Positions 25,942 through 34,650 of a stretch of 64,000 nucleotides of DNA are shown here, piece by piece. Below the pieces are notes generated by a model. That model saw only the letters and a list, made by a program, of their open reading frames with translations. It had not been told where the DNA came from and made no database searches. The stretch covers positions 1 to 64,000 of the forward strand of contig DHJC01000058.1 in assembly GCA_002404155.1 (NCBI GenBank), in the 5' to 3' direction. The translations under genes and the position numbers were made by a program. Source of the stretch: Chloroflexi bacterium UBA4730 (GTDB lineage Bacteria; Chloroflexota; Limnocylindria; P2-11E). Every line of letters starts with the position of its first letter. Position 1 is the stretch's first letter.

Positions 25942-26148
25942 ATGGCGACGCATGAGGTCCTCGTCACGACACCGGGGAGAATGGCGCTCAACCTGACGGC
26001 CGTAGTCCATTTCATGGTCGAAAGCGACGGGAAGAAGTTGGGCGAAGTCAAAGTCCCCAGGTACGGCATCTGGTGGAAGACCAGAGGCAAACGGCAGGAC
26101 CAATGGATAAAGTGGGACAAGTTCGCAGAAACGGTGGCCGGGGAATAG
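25942..26148 (+). CDS. small hypothetical protein divergent from copy-2 nuclease
   Basis: 68 residues: MATHEVLVTTPGRMALNLTA, then FMVESDGKKLGEVKVPRYGI and WWKTRGKRQDQW. A beta-strand-rich pattern with aromatic/basic end. An GGAGGGGAAATGG context gives a good ribosome site. No family recognised. The 100 bases before it resemble the 5' part of the gene at 11,358-12,074. Confidence 0.6.
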   Translation: MATHEVLVTTPGRMALNLTAVVHFMVESDGKKLGEVKVPRYGIWWKTRGKRQDQWIKWDKFAETVAGE

Positions 26149-26253
26149 GACGAGATCAAGGCGCGCTGTGAGGATCGCACCTCCTCGCGATCAAGTCGGA
26201 CCTGAAGCCGCTCCGGGTGTGGTGAGCGTGGCGGGACATGCGGCGGAGCGACC

Positions 26254-26514
26254 ATGACGAATGCACGGCCCCGACCGAAGCACCGTCGCCGCACGCCCGC
26301 ACCGGCCGATGATCTGCACCTCGTCACGGGTGCGCTCATCCGCGCGGCGCGAGAGCAGCGGGGTATCTCACAAACCCGGTTGGGCGCGCCCTACTTCACA
26401 CGAGCACACGTGAGTGCCGTCGAACTTGGGAAGGTCGCGCCGTCATTGAAGACGTTGGCGCATTTCGCGACGAAACTGGAGGTGCCGTTGCGGTCTCTGA
26501 TTCCGGACAGGTGA
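26254..26514 (+). CDS. XRE-family helix-turn-helix regulator
   Basis: 86 residues with a basic N-terminus and a Cro/C1-type HTH: LIRAAREQRGISQTRLGAPY, FTRAHVSAVELGKVAPSLKT, LAHFATKLEVPLRSLIP. It lies 141 bases upstream of hsdM on the same strand. Small XRE proteins in this place often act as controllers that delay restriction relative to methylation; no inverted-repeat operator was identified, so that role is inference. Confidence 0.8.
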   Translation: MTNARPRPKHRRRTPAPADDLHLVTGALIRAAREQRGISQTRLGAPYFTRAHVSAVELGKVAPSLKTLAHFATKLEVPLRSLIPDR

Positions 26515-26654
26515 AAGCCGCGCGGCGCCCGTTGTTCTGGGCGACTGCTTCGTACACTCCCCGCCATGGATGGGATTGCTCAGGATCATGCACGGACGAC
26601 GGGCAGCGCCGCTGGTGCGGATCGCGGCATTGCTCGAACTGAGGACGGAACACC

Positions 26655-28193
26655 ATGCTGACAGGTGACGCGCGCAATCAAGTAGACAGCATCTGGAACG
26701 CGTTCTGGTCGGGTGGCATCGCCAACCCGCTTGAAGTCATCGAGCAAATCACCTACCTGCTGTTCCTGCGCCGCCTAGATGACCTACAGGTGCTTGAAGA
26801 GAACAAGGCTGTCCGCCTGAAGAAGCCAATCGAGCGGACAATCTTCCCCAAAGGGAAGGACGCGAAGGGCCTTCCGTACGACTCGATGCGTTGGTCACGC
26901 TTCAAGAACTTCGCGGCATCAGAGATGTTCACCGTCATTGCTGACCATGTGTTTCCGTTTCTGCGCACGCTCGGCGCAGACGACTCCACGTATGCCCATC
27001 ACATGAAGGACGCTCGCTTCACGATTCCGAAGGACTCACTGCTGGTCAAGGTTGTTGACCTGATCGACAAGTTGCCGATGGATGACCGCGACACGAAGGG
27101 CGACCTATACGAATACATGCTCAGCAAGATCGCGAGTGCCGGTCAAAACGGTCAGTTCCGAACGCCCCGTCACATCATCCGCTTGATCATCGAAATGACT
27201 GCGCCGCAGCCGAACGATGTGATCTGCGATCCAGCGTGCGGCACCGGCGGATTCCTGGTGGGCGCTGGCGAGTATCTGCGTGACCACTACCCGGAGATAT
27301 TCCGGGACGCCAAACTGAAAGAGCACTTCGACCAGCGGGCGTTTCACGGCTTCGACTTCGACACCACCATGCTTCGGATCGGCAGCATGAACATGCTTCT
27401 CCATGGCGTCGGGAACCCGGACATCCGATACCGGGATTCGCTTGCACAGGATCACGCGGGCGAGGAGGAGAAGTACACCCTCGTCGTAGCGAACCCGCCA
27501 TTCGCCGGGTCGCTCGATTACGAGAACACTGCCAAGGACCTGCTGCAGGTCGTCAAGACGAAGAAGACCGAATTGCTGTTCCTTGCTCTCTTCTTGCGTC
27601 TGCTGAAGCCCGGCGGACGGGCGGGCGTCATCGTCCCGGATGGAGTTCTGTTCGGATCGTCGAATGCTCACAGGGCGCTGCGTCGGATGCTCATCGAGGA
27701 ACAGAAACTCGACGCCGTCATCTCGTTGCCGCCAGGCGTGTTCCGGCCGTACGCGGGGGTCTCCACGGCAATCCTGCTGTTCACGAAGACAAACTCGGGC
27801 GGCACCGACCACGTTTGGTTTTACGACGTTCACGCCGACGGGTGGTCGCTGGACGACCGACGCAGTCCGCTCCTGGAAGAGGCCCAGTTGGGGCCAGTGC
27901 CCAGCAAAACCTTGTCGGTGGATGAGCAACCAAAGAACGATCTGCCGGACGTGCTTGCGCGATGGTCGCGTCGCGAGACTTCAGAACGCAAGAGGTCACG
28001 CACCGAGCAGAGTTTCTGTGTGCCAAAGGCCGATCTAGTCGCACAAGGCTACGACCTCAGCCTCAATCGATATCAGGAGGTCGCCGAGGATGACGTAGTC
28101 CACAAGCCACCGTTGGACCTCCTTGCGGACCTAGCCAAGTTGGAACAAGAGATTCAGGCGGGACTTAGCCAACTGGACCGACTGCTGCGATGA
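26655..28193 (+). CDS. hsdM: type I restriction-modification methyltransferase subunit
   Basis: 512 residues. The N-terminal helical domain (MLTGDARNQVDSIWNAFWSG, NPLEVIEQITYLLFLRRLDD) is standard for HsdM. The SAM-binding motif I is VICDPACGTGGFLVGAGEYL near residue 195 and the catalytic motif IV is NPPF at about residue 279 (VVANPPFAGS), indicating N6-adenine methylation. NGQFRTPRHIIRLIIEM precedes motif I as usual. With HsdS it forms the modification complex. It overlaps hsdS by 4 bp. The full length suggests activity. A 31-codon ORF starting at 26,565 ends over the hsdM start codon and could be a leader peptide. Confidence 0.95.
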   Translation: MLTGDARNQVDSIWNAFWSGGIANPLEVIEQITYLLFLRRLDDLQVLEENKAVRLKKPIERTIFPKGKDAKGLPYDSMRWSRFKNFAASEMFTVIADHVFPFLRTLGADDSTYAHHMKDARFTIPKDSLLVKVVDLIDKLPMDDRDTKGDLYEYMLSKIASAGQNGQFRTPRHIIRLIIEMTAPQPNDVICDPACGTGGFLVGAGEYLRDHYPEIFRDAKLKEHFDQRAFHGFDFDTTMLRIGSMNMLLHGVGNPDIRYRDSLAQDHAGEEEKYTLVVANPPFAGSLDYENTAKDLLQVVKTKKTELLFLALFLRLLKPGGRAGVIVPDGVLFGSSNAHRALRRMLIEEQKLDAVISLPPGVFRPYAGVSTAILLFTKTNSGGTDHVWFYDVHADGWSLDDRRSPLLEEAQLGPVPSKTLSVDEQPKNDLPDVLARWSRRETSERKRSRTEQSFCVPKADLVAQGYDLSLNRYQEVAEDDVVHKPPLDLLADLAKLEQEIQAGLSQLDRLLR

Positions 28194-29347
28194 ACTCGGT
28201 CCCCCTCGTACCGCTTAGCGAACTGATCGCTGCAAGTCTGGGTGCGGTCAATCCCGCTAAAACCCCCGACGAAGTCTTCGACCTCTATAGCATTCCGGCC
28301 TTTGATCGGGGTCGGCCAGATGTCCTTCCGGGTCGGGCAATCGGCTCCACGAAGCAAATCGTTCGACCGGGGGACGTTCTGCTGTCGAAGATCGTTCCGC
28401 ATATCCGCCGCTCATGGGTGGTTGGCCAAGCGCAGGGAAGGAGACTGATCGCCTCGGGCGAATGGATCGTCTTTCGAAGTGAGCGCATTCATCCCGACTA
28501 TCTCAAGCACGTCCTCATCGGAGATGCCTTTCGCGTGCAGTTCATGCGCACGGTCGCCGGAGTTGGCGGCTCGCTCCTTCGCGCCCGCCCTCCCCAAGTC
28601 GCCAAGATCGCCATCCCCCTACCAGGCTTGTCTGAACAGCGCCGGATCGCGGACATGCTCGACAGGGTGGGCGCAGCGCTAGTGAAACGTCGCGCGGCCC
28701 TCGCCCAGATCGAAGAATTCTGCCGGGCGTTGTACCTCGATCTAGTTGGTGATCCAGCAACGAACCCCAGAGCCTGGCCGGTGCTTCCTCTCGGCAAGGT
28801 CACTCAGTGTCTTGATCGAGATCGAAAACCGGTCAAAGAGGAACTGCGGTTGCACGGCGCGGTTCCGTACTACGGGGCAAACGGCCAGCAAGGATGGATC
28901 GATCACGCCCTGTTCGATGAGCCACTGGTGTTGGTCGCAGAGGACGGTGGCTACTTCGAGACACCCGAACGCGGGGTCGCCTACCGTATTGATGGGCCCT
29001 CGTGGGTCAACAATCATGCACACGTACTGCGGCCGTTCGCCGACAAAGTGGACATCGAGTTCCTACATCGTGCGCTCCGACACTATGACTTCAGGCCCTA
29101 CATCTCCGGGACTACACGCTCAAAACTGACACAGGCGCAGATGAGCGCAGCACCGATCATCGTTCCTCCACTAGAGCGACAACACGACTTCGCCCATCAG
29201 ATGAGCGTCGCGAACGCTCTCATCCGGGCCCAGCATGCTTCGCTGGCCGACATGGGTCGGCTCTTCGCCTCGCTTCAGTACGTTGCCCTCGGTGAAGGCT
29301 TGTGGTCATCTCGCGACGATCCATACAAAGCGGACGCGATGGCTTGA
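28190..29347 (+). CDS. hsdS: type I restriction-modification specificity subunit
   Basis: 385 residues with the duplicated HsdS architecture. Target-recognition domain 1 spans residues 1-145. A conserved helical spacer follows ([20 protein letters not shown]). Domain 2 begins [17 protein letters not shown] and includes [20 protein letters not shown]. The second spacer helix lies at the C-terminus ([18 protein letters not shown]). The protein sets the DNA sequence recognised by the HsdM and HsdR subunits. Its ATG overlaps hsdM's stop (ATGA) and its stop overlaps a TTG start of hsdR. Confidence 0.92.
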   Translation: MNSVPLVPLSELIAASLGAVNPAKTPDEVFDLYSIPAFDRGRPDVLPGRAIGSTKQIVRPGDVLLSKIVPHIRRSWVVGQAQGRRLIASGEWIVFRSERIHPDYLKHVLIGDAFRVQFMRTVAGVGGSLLRARPPQVAKIAIPLPGLSEQRRIADMLDRVGAALVKRRAALAQIEEFCRALYLDLVGDPATNPRAWPVLPLGKVTQCLDRDRKPVKEELRLHGAVPYYGANGQQGWIDHALFDEPLVLVAEDGGYFETPERGVAYRIDGPSWVNNHAHVLRPFADKVDIEFLHRALRHYDFRPYISGTTRSKLTQAQMSAAPIIVPPLERQHDFAHQMSVANALIRAQHASLADMGRLFASLQYVALGEGLWSSRDDPYKADAMA

Positions 29348-32300
29348 CGCTGTTCTCGTTTCTCAACGCTGAGTGGCCCGCGATTGCTGAGTCTGCGAGA
29401 CGTTCGGCTGTGGCTATTCACGCCGATCCACGTGCGGCCTGCTTCTACGCGCGCCGCGCACTGGAACTCACGGTGCACTGGATATACAAGTTCGACCCTG
29501 CGTTGACGCTGCCCTATCAGGACAACCTTGGCGCGCTCATCCACGACCCTAGTTTCAAGGCAGCAGTTGGCGAGACGGTCTTCAACAAGGCCGAAGTCAT
29601 CGCGAGGCTGGGCAATCTGGCGGTCCATAGCCATCGCGTGATGCCAGAGGCCGACGCCCTTATTGCCGTTCGCGAACTGTTCCATACGACCTACTGGCTG
29701 GCGCGCACGTACGGCCGCACGAAACCCCCCGCCGGGCTTGTGTTCGACCCGAACGCCCTGCCGAATCCCGTTGCCATCCACAAGCAGACGGCTGGGCAGT
29801 TGCGGGCTTTGGAGGATTCCCTCCACGAGCGCGACGAGAAACTATCCGTGCTGCTGGCCGACAGGGTCTCCCTCGACGCTGAGTTGGTGCGGCTGCGGGC
29901 GGAAGTGGCAGCGGCGAAGACGGCAGCCGCTGCAACCCGAGATAGCCATGACTACTCCGAAGCGGAGACACGGGACTACTTCATCGACCTCCTGCTGAGA
30001 GAAGCGGGATGGCCGCTCGACCAGCAGCGTGACCGCGAGTTCGAAGTCACGGGCATGCCCACGCCTGATGGAAAGAATCGGGGGAAGGGCTACGTGGACT
30101 ACGTCCTCTGGGGGGATGACGGCAAGCCGCTGGGCTTGATCGAGGCCAAGCGCACCCGGCGCGACTCGCGGGCAGGTCAACAGCAGGCCAAGTTGTACTC
30201 CGATTGTTTAGAGCAGCAGTTCGGCCAGCGACCCGTGATCTTCTACTCAAATGGGTACGACCACTGGATATGGGACGACCACAACTACCCGCCAAGGCAG
30301 GTGCAGGGCTTTTACACGAAGAGCGACCTCGAATTGCTTGTCCAGCGCCGCGCGAGCCGTAAGGCCTTGGCGTCGGTGGAAATCAACGAGAGGATCGTGG
30401 AACGCTACTACCACCTGCGTGCCATCCGCCGGATCGCCGAGTCGTTCGAGCGCGACCATGGCCGCAAAGCGTTGCTCGTCATGGCTACGGGGGCCGGGAA
30501 GACGCGCAATGTCATCGCCCTTTGCGACCTGCTCATGCGGGCGAACTGGGTCAAGCGCGTGTTGTTCTTGGCCGACCGGGTTGCGCTTGTGAACCAAGCC
30601 GTGAATGCCTTCAAGACCCATCTTCCAGAAGCGACGCCGGTGAACCTCGTGACCGAGAAGGGCACCGATGGCCGGGTCTACGTCTCGACCTATCCAACGA
30701 TGATGGGGCTGATTGATGACGTTGAGGATGGCGTGCGCCGCTTCGGCGTTGGCCACTTCGACCTCGTAATCATTGACGAAGCGCATCGCTCTGTGTTTCA
30801 GAAGTACCGCGCGATCTTCGACTATTTCGACTCTCTGCTTGTCGGATTGACGGCCACGCCGAAGGACGAGGTGGATCGGAACACTTACCGCCTCTTCGAT
30901 CTAGAACCCGGTGTGCCCACTGACGCCTATTCACTCGATGAGGCCGTCAAAGACGGTTTCCTCGTCCCTCCGAGGGCGGTGTCGGTGCCGTTGAAGTTCC
31001 CCCGGGAAGGCATCGTCTACGAGGACCTGTCCGAAGGGGAGAAGGAACAGTGGGATGTCCAGGAATGGGGAGAAGCAGACGAGGTGCCGCAGCGGGTTGA
31101 AGCCCCCGCCGTAAACCGGTGGCTCTTCAACGCGGACACCGTGGACAAAGTGCTGGCCCACCTGATGACCCATGGCCAGCGAGTCGCGGGTGGGGATCGA
31201 CTCGGAAAGACAATCATCTTCGCAAAGAATCAGGCCCATGCTGATTTCATCGCCGAGCGCTTCGATAAGAACTACCCGCACTTCAAGGGCGAGTTCGCGC
31301 GGGCCATCACGTTCAAGGTCGAGTACGCGCAGACGCTCATCGAGGCCTTCTCTGCGAGCGAAAAGGCGCCACACATCGCCATATCCGTGGACATGCTCGA
31401 TACGGGCATTGATATCCCGGAAGTGCTCAACCTCGTCTTCTTCAAACAGGTGCGATCCAAGACGAAGTTCTGGCAGATGCTCGGGCGTGGCACGCGCCTC
31501 TGCCCCGACGTTTTCGGCCCGGGCCAAGACAAACAGTTCTTCTATGTCTTCGATTACTGCGAGAACTTGGAGTTCTTTAGCCAGCACCTGCCCGTCGTGG
31601 AAGGATCGGTCTCGGACACACTCGGCCAGCGTCTCTTCCGGGCACGCCTCAGTGCGCTCGCCGCGCTGGACGAGCGCAAGAAGGCTGGAACGAAGGATGA
31701 AGCCGAAGATTCCGCAATCCGCACGGCGCTGGCGCACACCCTCCACGCCGAGGTCGCCGCGATGAATCTGGATAACTTCATTGTTCGTCCACGGCGCCGC
31801 TTGGTTGAGAGGTACGGCAAGCCCGAGGCATGGGCCAGCCTGACGCACGAGGCGCTTGTTGAGTTGGCGGACGAGGTCGCCGGTTTGCCCTCGGAGATCG
31901 CATCGGAATCCGAGGAGACCAAGCGTTTCGATCTCCTGATCCTGAGTCTGCAGTTGGCCCTCTGGCGTTCTGGGTCCAACTTTGACCGGCTGGCCAAGGA
32001 CGTCCAGGTCATTGCCGAGTTGCTCGAAGACGCATCCGCGATCCCGATGGTCCGAGAGCAACTCCCGCTGATCGAGGATCTACAGACCGACGAGTGGTGG
32101 CAGGACGTGACCGCCGCGATGTTGGAGGACGTGCGGCGGCGCCTCCGCCTCCTTGTCAACTTGATCGAGAAGCGCAAGCGGACCGTCCTGTTCACCGACT
32201 TTGAGGACGAGATTGGTGACGGTAAGACTGTCGATCTGCTCGGGGTCGAGGCGACGGATGAGTATGCCCAGTTTCGGTTGAAAGCGCGGGCGTTTCTGCG

Positions 32301-32733
32301 GGATCACGAGGACCACATCGCGGTTCGGAAATTGCGCATGAACAGGGCCCTCACGAAGAATGACTTGGTTGAGTTGGAGCGAGTTCTTGCCGAAAGCGGC
32401 GTAGGCAGCGGCCGGGATATCGCGCGCGCGGGCAAGGAGTCCAACGGACTCGGGCTCTTCGTTCGCTCTCTCGTGGGACTCGACCGCGAGGCTGCGAAGG
32501 CAGCCATGGCGGGATTCGTGCTCGGCAAGAACCTCGGTGCGAACCAGATTGAGTTCGTGAATCTGGTCGTGAACTACCTGACCGAGCATGGGGTGATGGA
32601 TGCGGCGCTGCTCTACGAGGCACCCTTCACTGACATTGCACCGCGTGGCCCCGAAGGACTCTTTAGTCCGCCGCAGGTAGATGAACTGATTGGCGCCTTG
32701 GATCGGGTTAGGCGGACCGCGCGAGCCGCCTGA
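29344..32733 (+). CDS. hsdR: type I restriction endonuclease subunit with DUF4145-like N-terminus
   Basis: About 1,129 residues from TTG 29,344, chosen because TTGA overlaps the hsdS stop and the homologous start ([11 protein letters not shown]) follows. Residues 20-110 resemble DUF4145 ([20 protein letters not shown]). The HsdR nuclease core is at about 230-270: [20 protein letters not shown], with catalytic D and E-A-K. The translocase has Walker A GAGKT near residue 382, DEAH near 478 and the helicase motif [16 protein letters not shown]; the tail matches the EcoEI R C-terminal region. All catalytic residues are intact, so the restriction complex is probably functional. Confidence 0.93.
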   Translation: MTLFSFLNAEWPAIAESARRSAVAIHADPRAACFYARRALELTVHWIYKFDPALTLPYQDNLGALIHDPSFKAAVGETVFNKAEVIARLGNLAVHSHRVMPEADALIAVRELFHTTYWLARTYGRTKPPAGLVFDPNALPNPVAIHKQTAGQLRALEDSLHERDEKLSVLLADRVSLDAELVRLRAEVAAAKTAAAATRDSHDYSEAETRDYFIDLLLREAGWPLDQQRDREFEVTGMPTPDGKNRGKGYVDYVLWGDDGKPLGLIEAKRTRRDSRAGQQQAKLYSDCLEQQFGQRPVIFYSNGYDHWIWDDHNYPPRQVQGFYTKSDLELLVQRRASRKALASVEINERIVERYYHLRAIRRIAESFERDHGRKALLVMATGAGKTRNVIALCDLLMRANWVKRVLFLADRVALVNQAVNAFKTHLPEATPVNLVTEKGTDGRVYVSTYPTMMGLIDDVEDGVRRFGVGHFDLVIIDEAHRSVFQKYRAIFDYFDSLLVGLTATPKDEVDRNTYRLFDLEPGVPTDAYSLDEAVKDGFLVPPRAVSVPLKFPREGIVYEDLSEGEKEQWDVQEWGEADEVPQRVEAPAVNRWLFNADTVDKVLAHLMTHGQRVAGGDRLGKTIIFAKNQAHADFIAERFDKNYPHFKGEFARAITFKVEYAQTLIEAFSASEKAPHIAISVDMLDTGIDIPEVLNLVFFKQVRSKTKFWQMLGRGTRLCPDVFGPGQDKQFFYVFDYCENLEFFSQHLPVVEGSVSDTLGQRLFRARLSALAALDERKKAGTKDEAEDSAIRTALAHTLHAEVAAMNLDNFIVRPRRRLVERYGKPEAWASLTHEALVELADEVAGLPSEIASESEETKRFDLLILSLQLALWRSGSNFDRLAKDVQVIAELLEDASAIPMVREQLPLIEDLQTDEWWQDVTAAMLEDVRRRLRLLVNLIEKRKRTVLFTDFEDEIGDGKTVDLLGVEATDEYAQFRLKARAFLRDHEDHIAVRKLRMNRALTKNDLVELERVLAESGVGSGRDIARAGKESNGLGLFVRSLVGLDREAAKAAMAGFVLGKNLGANQIEFVNLVVNYLTEHGVMDAALLYEAPFTDIAPRGPEGLFSPPQVDELIGALDRVRRTARAA

Positions 32734-32837
32734 GGTCCTCGGGCACGAGGGCATTGCTGCTCACGTGCGGCCATCTCGGAGCACGTCGCCCACGGTGCGC
32801 CCGGTGAATTTCGCGATCGCCGATCTGCAGGCGAGGT

Positions 32838-33075
32838 TCAAGAGCGCAAGTACTCGATGTCCTTACGTTGGATAAACGCCCGCGCCTCGGCCTCGGTGAG
32901 GCCGACGCGGTCGACCTCGGCTGGCACCCATTCATCGACGTAGACCCCGGCCATCAACTCCTTGCGCTCGCCGTTGTCGGAGGTCGCAATGAGTCTGGGC
33001 GTCAGGTCTTGGAAGCCGGTCGGTTGGGGGTGGGATGCCGCTGATCTCGAATGGGACGACGCGTGGCTCAGTCAC
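32838..33075 (-). pseudogene. small hypothetical protein broken in a C5/G5 homopolymer
   Basis: From GTG 33,075 the frame reads VTEPRVVPFEISGIPPP. After the run of five G (plus strand 33,026-33,030) the protein continues one frame over as GFQDLTPRLIATSDNGERKE and WVPAEVDRVGLTEAEARAF, ending at 32,838. Removing one base from the run gives a continuous 78-residue protein. Homopolymer slippage or a base-call error are equally likely. The family is unknown but looks like a small regulator or toxin/antitoxin-sized protein. Convergent with hsdR. Confidence 0.5.
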
Positions 33076-33312
33076 GGGCAGCGACTGTAGCAACAAGCCG
33101 ATGCGCGGACCGTCGATCGAGCCTGACCGAAATCGACTTGCTCCGCGATGGGTTCCGCCACGTGATCGTCCGTGTAAGTGGCCAGCCGTCCGCTGTGGCA
33201 GATACGTTTCGAAGCCACTGCCGAGCCGCGAGATGACCCTCTTCGAATGTCCGAACTCGATTGAATGGAGTTCTCGTCGAGTCACCCGATCCAACCCGCT
33301 CTTCGCGAGGCC

Positions 33313-33340
33313 TTGGAATCGATGTGCGGTGTGGTAAAAT
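33313..33340 (+). promoter_or_regulatory. candidate sigma-70-type promoter for the replication/excision module
   Basis: TTGGAA at 33,313-33,318 and TAAAAT at 33,335-33,340 are separated by 16 bases, in an otherwise GC-rich setting and directly before the long plus-strand gene chain starting at 33,496. The predicted leader would be about 150 nucleotides. Five of six -10 bases match the consensus. Confidence 0.45.
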
Positions 33341-33434
33341 TCAGCGCAGTCTCGTTAGTAGAAGCGCTGATCGACGTGCTACGGCTGTTCCACGCCAAAG
33401 CATGCGGAGTGCGGCGAGGTTAGGGCAGGGAGTG

Positions 33435-33488
33435 CCCGACTGGAAGGAGGCGGCGCGATGCCGCCCAGCGACCCAATAACCAGTCGGG
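33435..33488 (+). promoter_or_regulatory. nested inverted repeats in the leader of the replication module
   Basis: Perfect 9-base arms CCCGACTGG (33,435-33,443) and CCAGTCGGG (33,480-33,488) enclose a second perfect stem GGCGGC/GCCGCC (33,449-33,454 with 33,460-33,465, 5-base loop). The right outer arm overlaps the GGGAGG ribosome site of the GTG at 33,496, so an RNA fold could hide it. The AAGGAGG at 33,444 with an ATG at 33,458 would be an alternative start inside the structure (51 codons to 33,613). Confidence 0.45.
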
Positions 33489-33495
33489 AGGCCTC

Positions 33496-33813
33496 GTGTC
33501 CAAGACGTCGCGACTTTCGAGCCTGCGTCGCAAAGGTGCGCTCCGCGCGCACGGACTCCACGGTGCCGTGCAGACGCTCCGCGCGCGCCATGCATTCCTC
33601 GCGCGCTTCCTGATCGAGGTCGACCCGAACGGCGAATTGCCGCAGTCCGAACGGAAGCGTCGCGCCCGGTACCTGCTGCGCGCATACATGATCGGCTTGG
33701 CGCTCCGCCGCCATGCGGATCGCTCACTCGACAAAACGAAGAACGCCGCCCGAGTTAGGGGCGGCGCTTCGGAGGTGCCCGATGATGGCGGGCACCCGTC
33801 GACAGAATCGTAG
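33496..33813 (+). CDS. small basic protein, first gene of the replication module
   Basis: 105 residues from GTG 33,496, Arg-rich and helical: SRLSSLRRKGALRAHGLHGA, RARHAFLARFLIEVDPNG and RARYLLRAYMIGLALRRHAD. A helix-rich DNA-binding or regulatory role is possible but no family is recognised. It overlaps the next gene by 32 bp, and codon use has the high third-position GC of real genes here. Confidence 0.6.
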   Translation: MSKTSRLSSLRRKGALRAHGLHGAVQTLRARHAFLARFLIEVDPNGELPQSERKRRARYLLRAYMIGLALRRHADRSLDKTKNAARVRGGASEVPDDGGHPSTES

Positions 33814-34162
33814 ACCCGGCCCGCTAGAGGCCGCGCGACAGCCGACCCGTACCGGCGTGCTGCCGGTATCGCCTGCTGCCGGAATCGAACCGAACAACCG
33901 CGCTCAACGAATTGTCAGGCGCTGTCAGCGGTGCGGCCAGACGTTCGCCCGCGACCTTCATAAGCCGGGTCCCCAGCCGCGCACGTGCCCGATGTGCCGC
34001 CCGGCACTTCACGACGAGCGTCAACTGCGCGCGTACCTCGCCTCCGGTGAGCGGCTCGCACGCGCGCTCGGGTGGAACGATGTCGCTGACGCCGCCAGCC
34101 GCGCTCTCGATCTTGCCCGCCGAGATGGCAATGATCGCGGGCGCTTGGTCGTGGGCCAGTGA
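33782..34162 (+). CDS. zinc-ribbon hypothetical protein
   Basis: 126 residues from ATG 33,782. The centre has RCQRCGQTFARDLHKPGPQP followed by RTCPMCRPALH, a four-cysteine zinc ribbon. The C-terminus is helical (LARALGWNDVADAASRALDL). It overlaps both neighbours (GTGA with the HTH gene), consistent with one operon. A DNA-binding regulatory role is likely but not proven. Confidence 0.6.
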   Translation: MMAGTRRQNRRPGPLEAARQPTRTGVLPVSPAAGIEPNNRAQRIVRRCQRCGQTFARDLHKPGPQPRTCPMCRPALHDERQLRAYLASGERLARALGWNDVADAASRALDLARRDGNDRGRLVVGQ

Positions 34163-34650
34163 GTCGCCTGGTGAACGCGATCCGGGACAGCAAGATCACG
34201 TTCGCGCTCATGCCGGGCGATCCGAAGCCCGCGACGCTGATCTACGTCTTGCTCGTCCTCGCGAGTTTCGCGGACGACGACGGGACGAACTGCTGGCCCT
34301 CGGTCGCACGGCTCTGTCGCAGCACCAGGCTCTCCCGCCGCTCCGTCCAGTCCGCGCTGCGGGTGCTGGAGTGGTCCGGCGCCATCGAACCCATCGCGGG
34401 GACCGAGGGCGGAGGCCGCTCACGGACCACCAACTACGCGATCCGCGTCGGGCAGATAGGCGCTGCCAGCGCGCCATTTCTCGACGCGACAAGGAATCGC
34501 ACCCGTCGCGCCGAAACGGCGCACGCACTGCACATGAACAGCGCAGCCGGTGCGCCCGACCAGGTAGAGACCATTCAGGGACGTAGACGTGAAGAGAGAA
34601 ATCTAAGGACAACGTATGTAGAAGAACACGGGGCGGCTGCGTCGGCGTGA
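34159..34650 (+). CDS. replication-initiator-like helix-turn-helix protein
   Basis: 163 residues from GTG 34,159. It matches the HTH_36 winged-helix type seen in plasmid and phage replication or regulatory proteins: TLIYVLLVLASFADDDGTNC, WPSVARLCRSTRLSRRSVQS and ALRVLEWSGAIEPI. The C-terminal tail is polar and of low complexity. It precedes the primase gene with a 4-bp overlap, supporting a role in element replication. Confidence 0.7.
   Translation: MSRLVNAIRDSKITFALMPGDPKPATLIYVLLVLASFADDDGTNCWPSVARLCRSTRLSRRSVQSALRVLEWSGAIEPIAGTEGGGRSRTTNYAIRVGQIGAASAPFLDATRNRTRRAETAHALHMNSAAGAPDQVETIQGRRREERNLRTTYVEEHGAAASA

Noticed and set aside
25764..26339. 192-codon N-terminal extension of the second nuclease
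   Set aside because: Not homologous to copy 1, contains the antisense of the 68-residue gene, and both copies have a GTG start at the same place.
33744..33766. Strong GC hairpin as a transcription terminator
   Set aside because: It lies inside a coding gene near the start of the next and has no T-run; more likely codon-driven.
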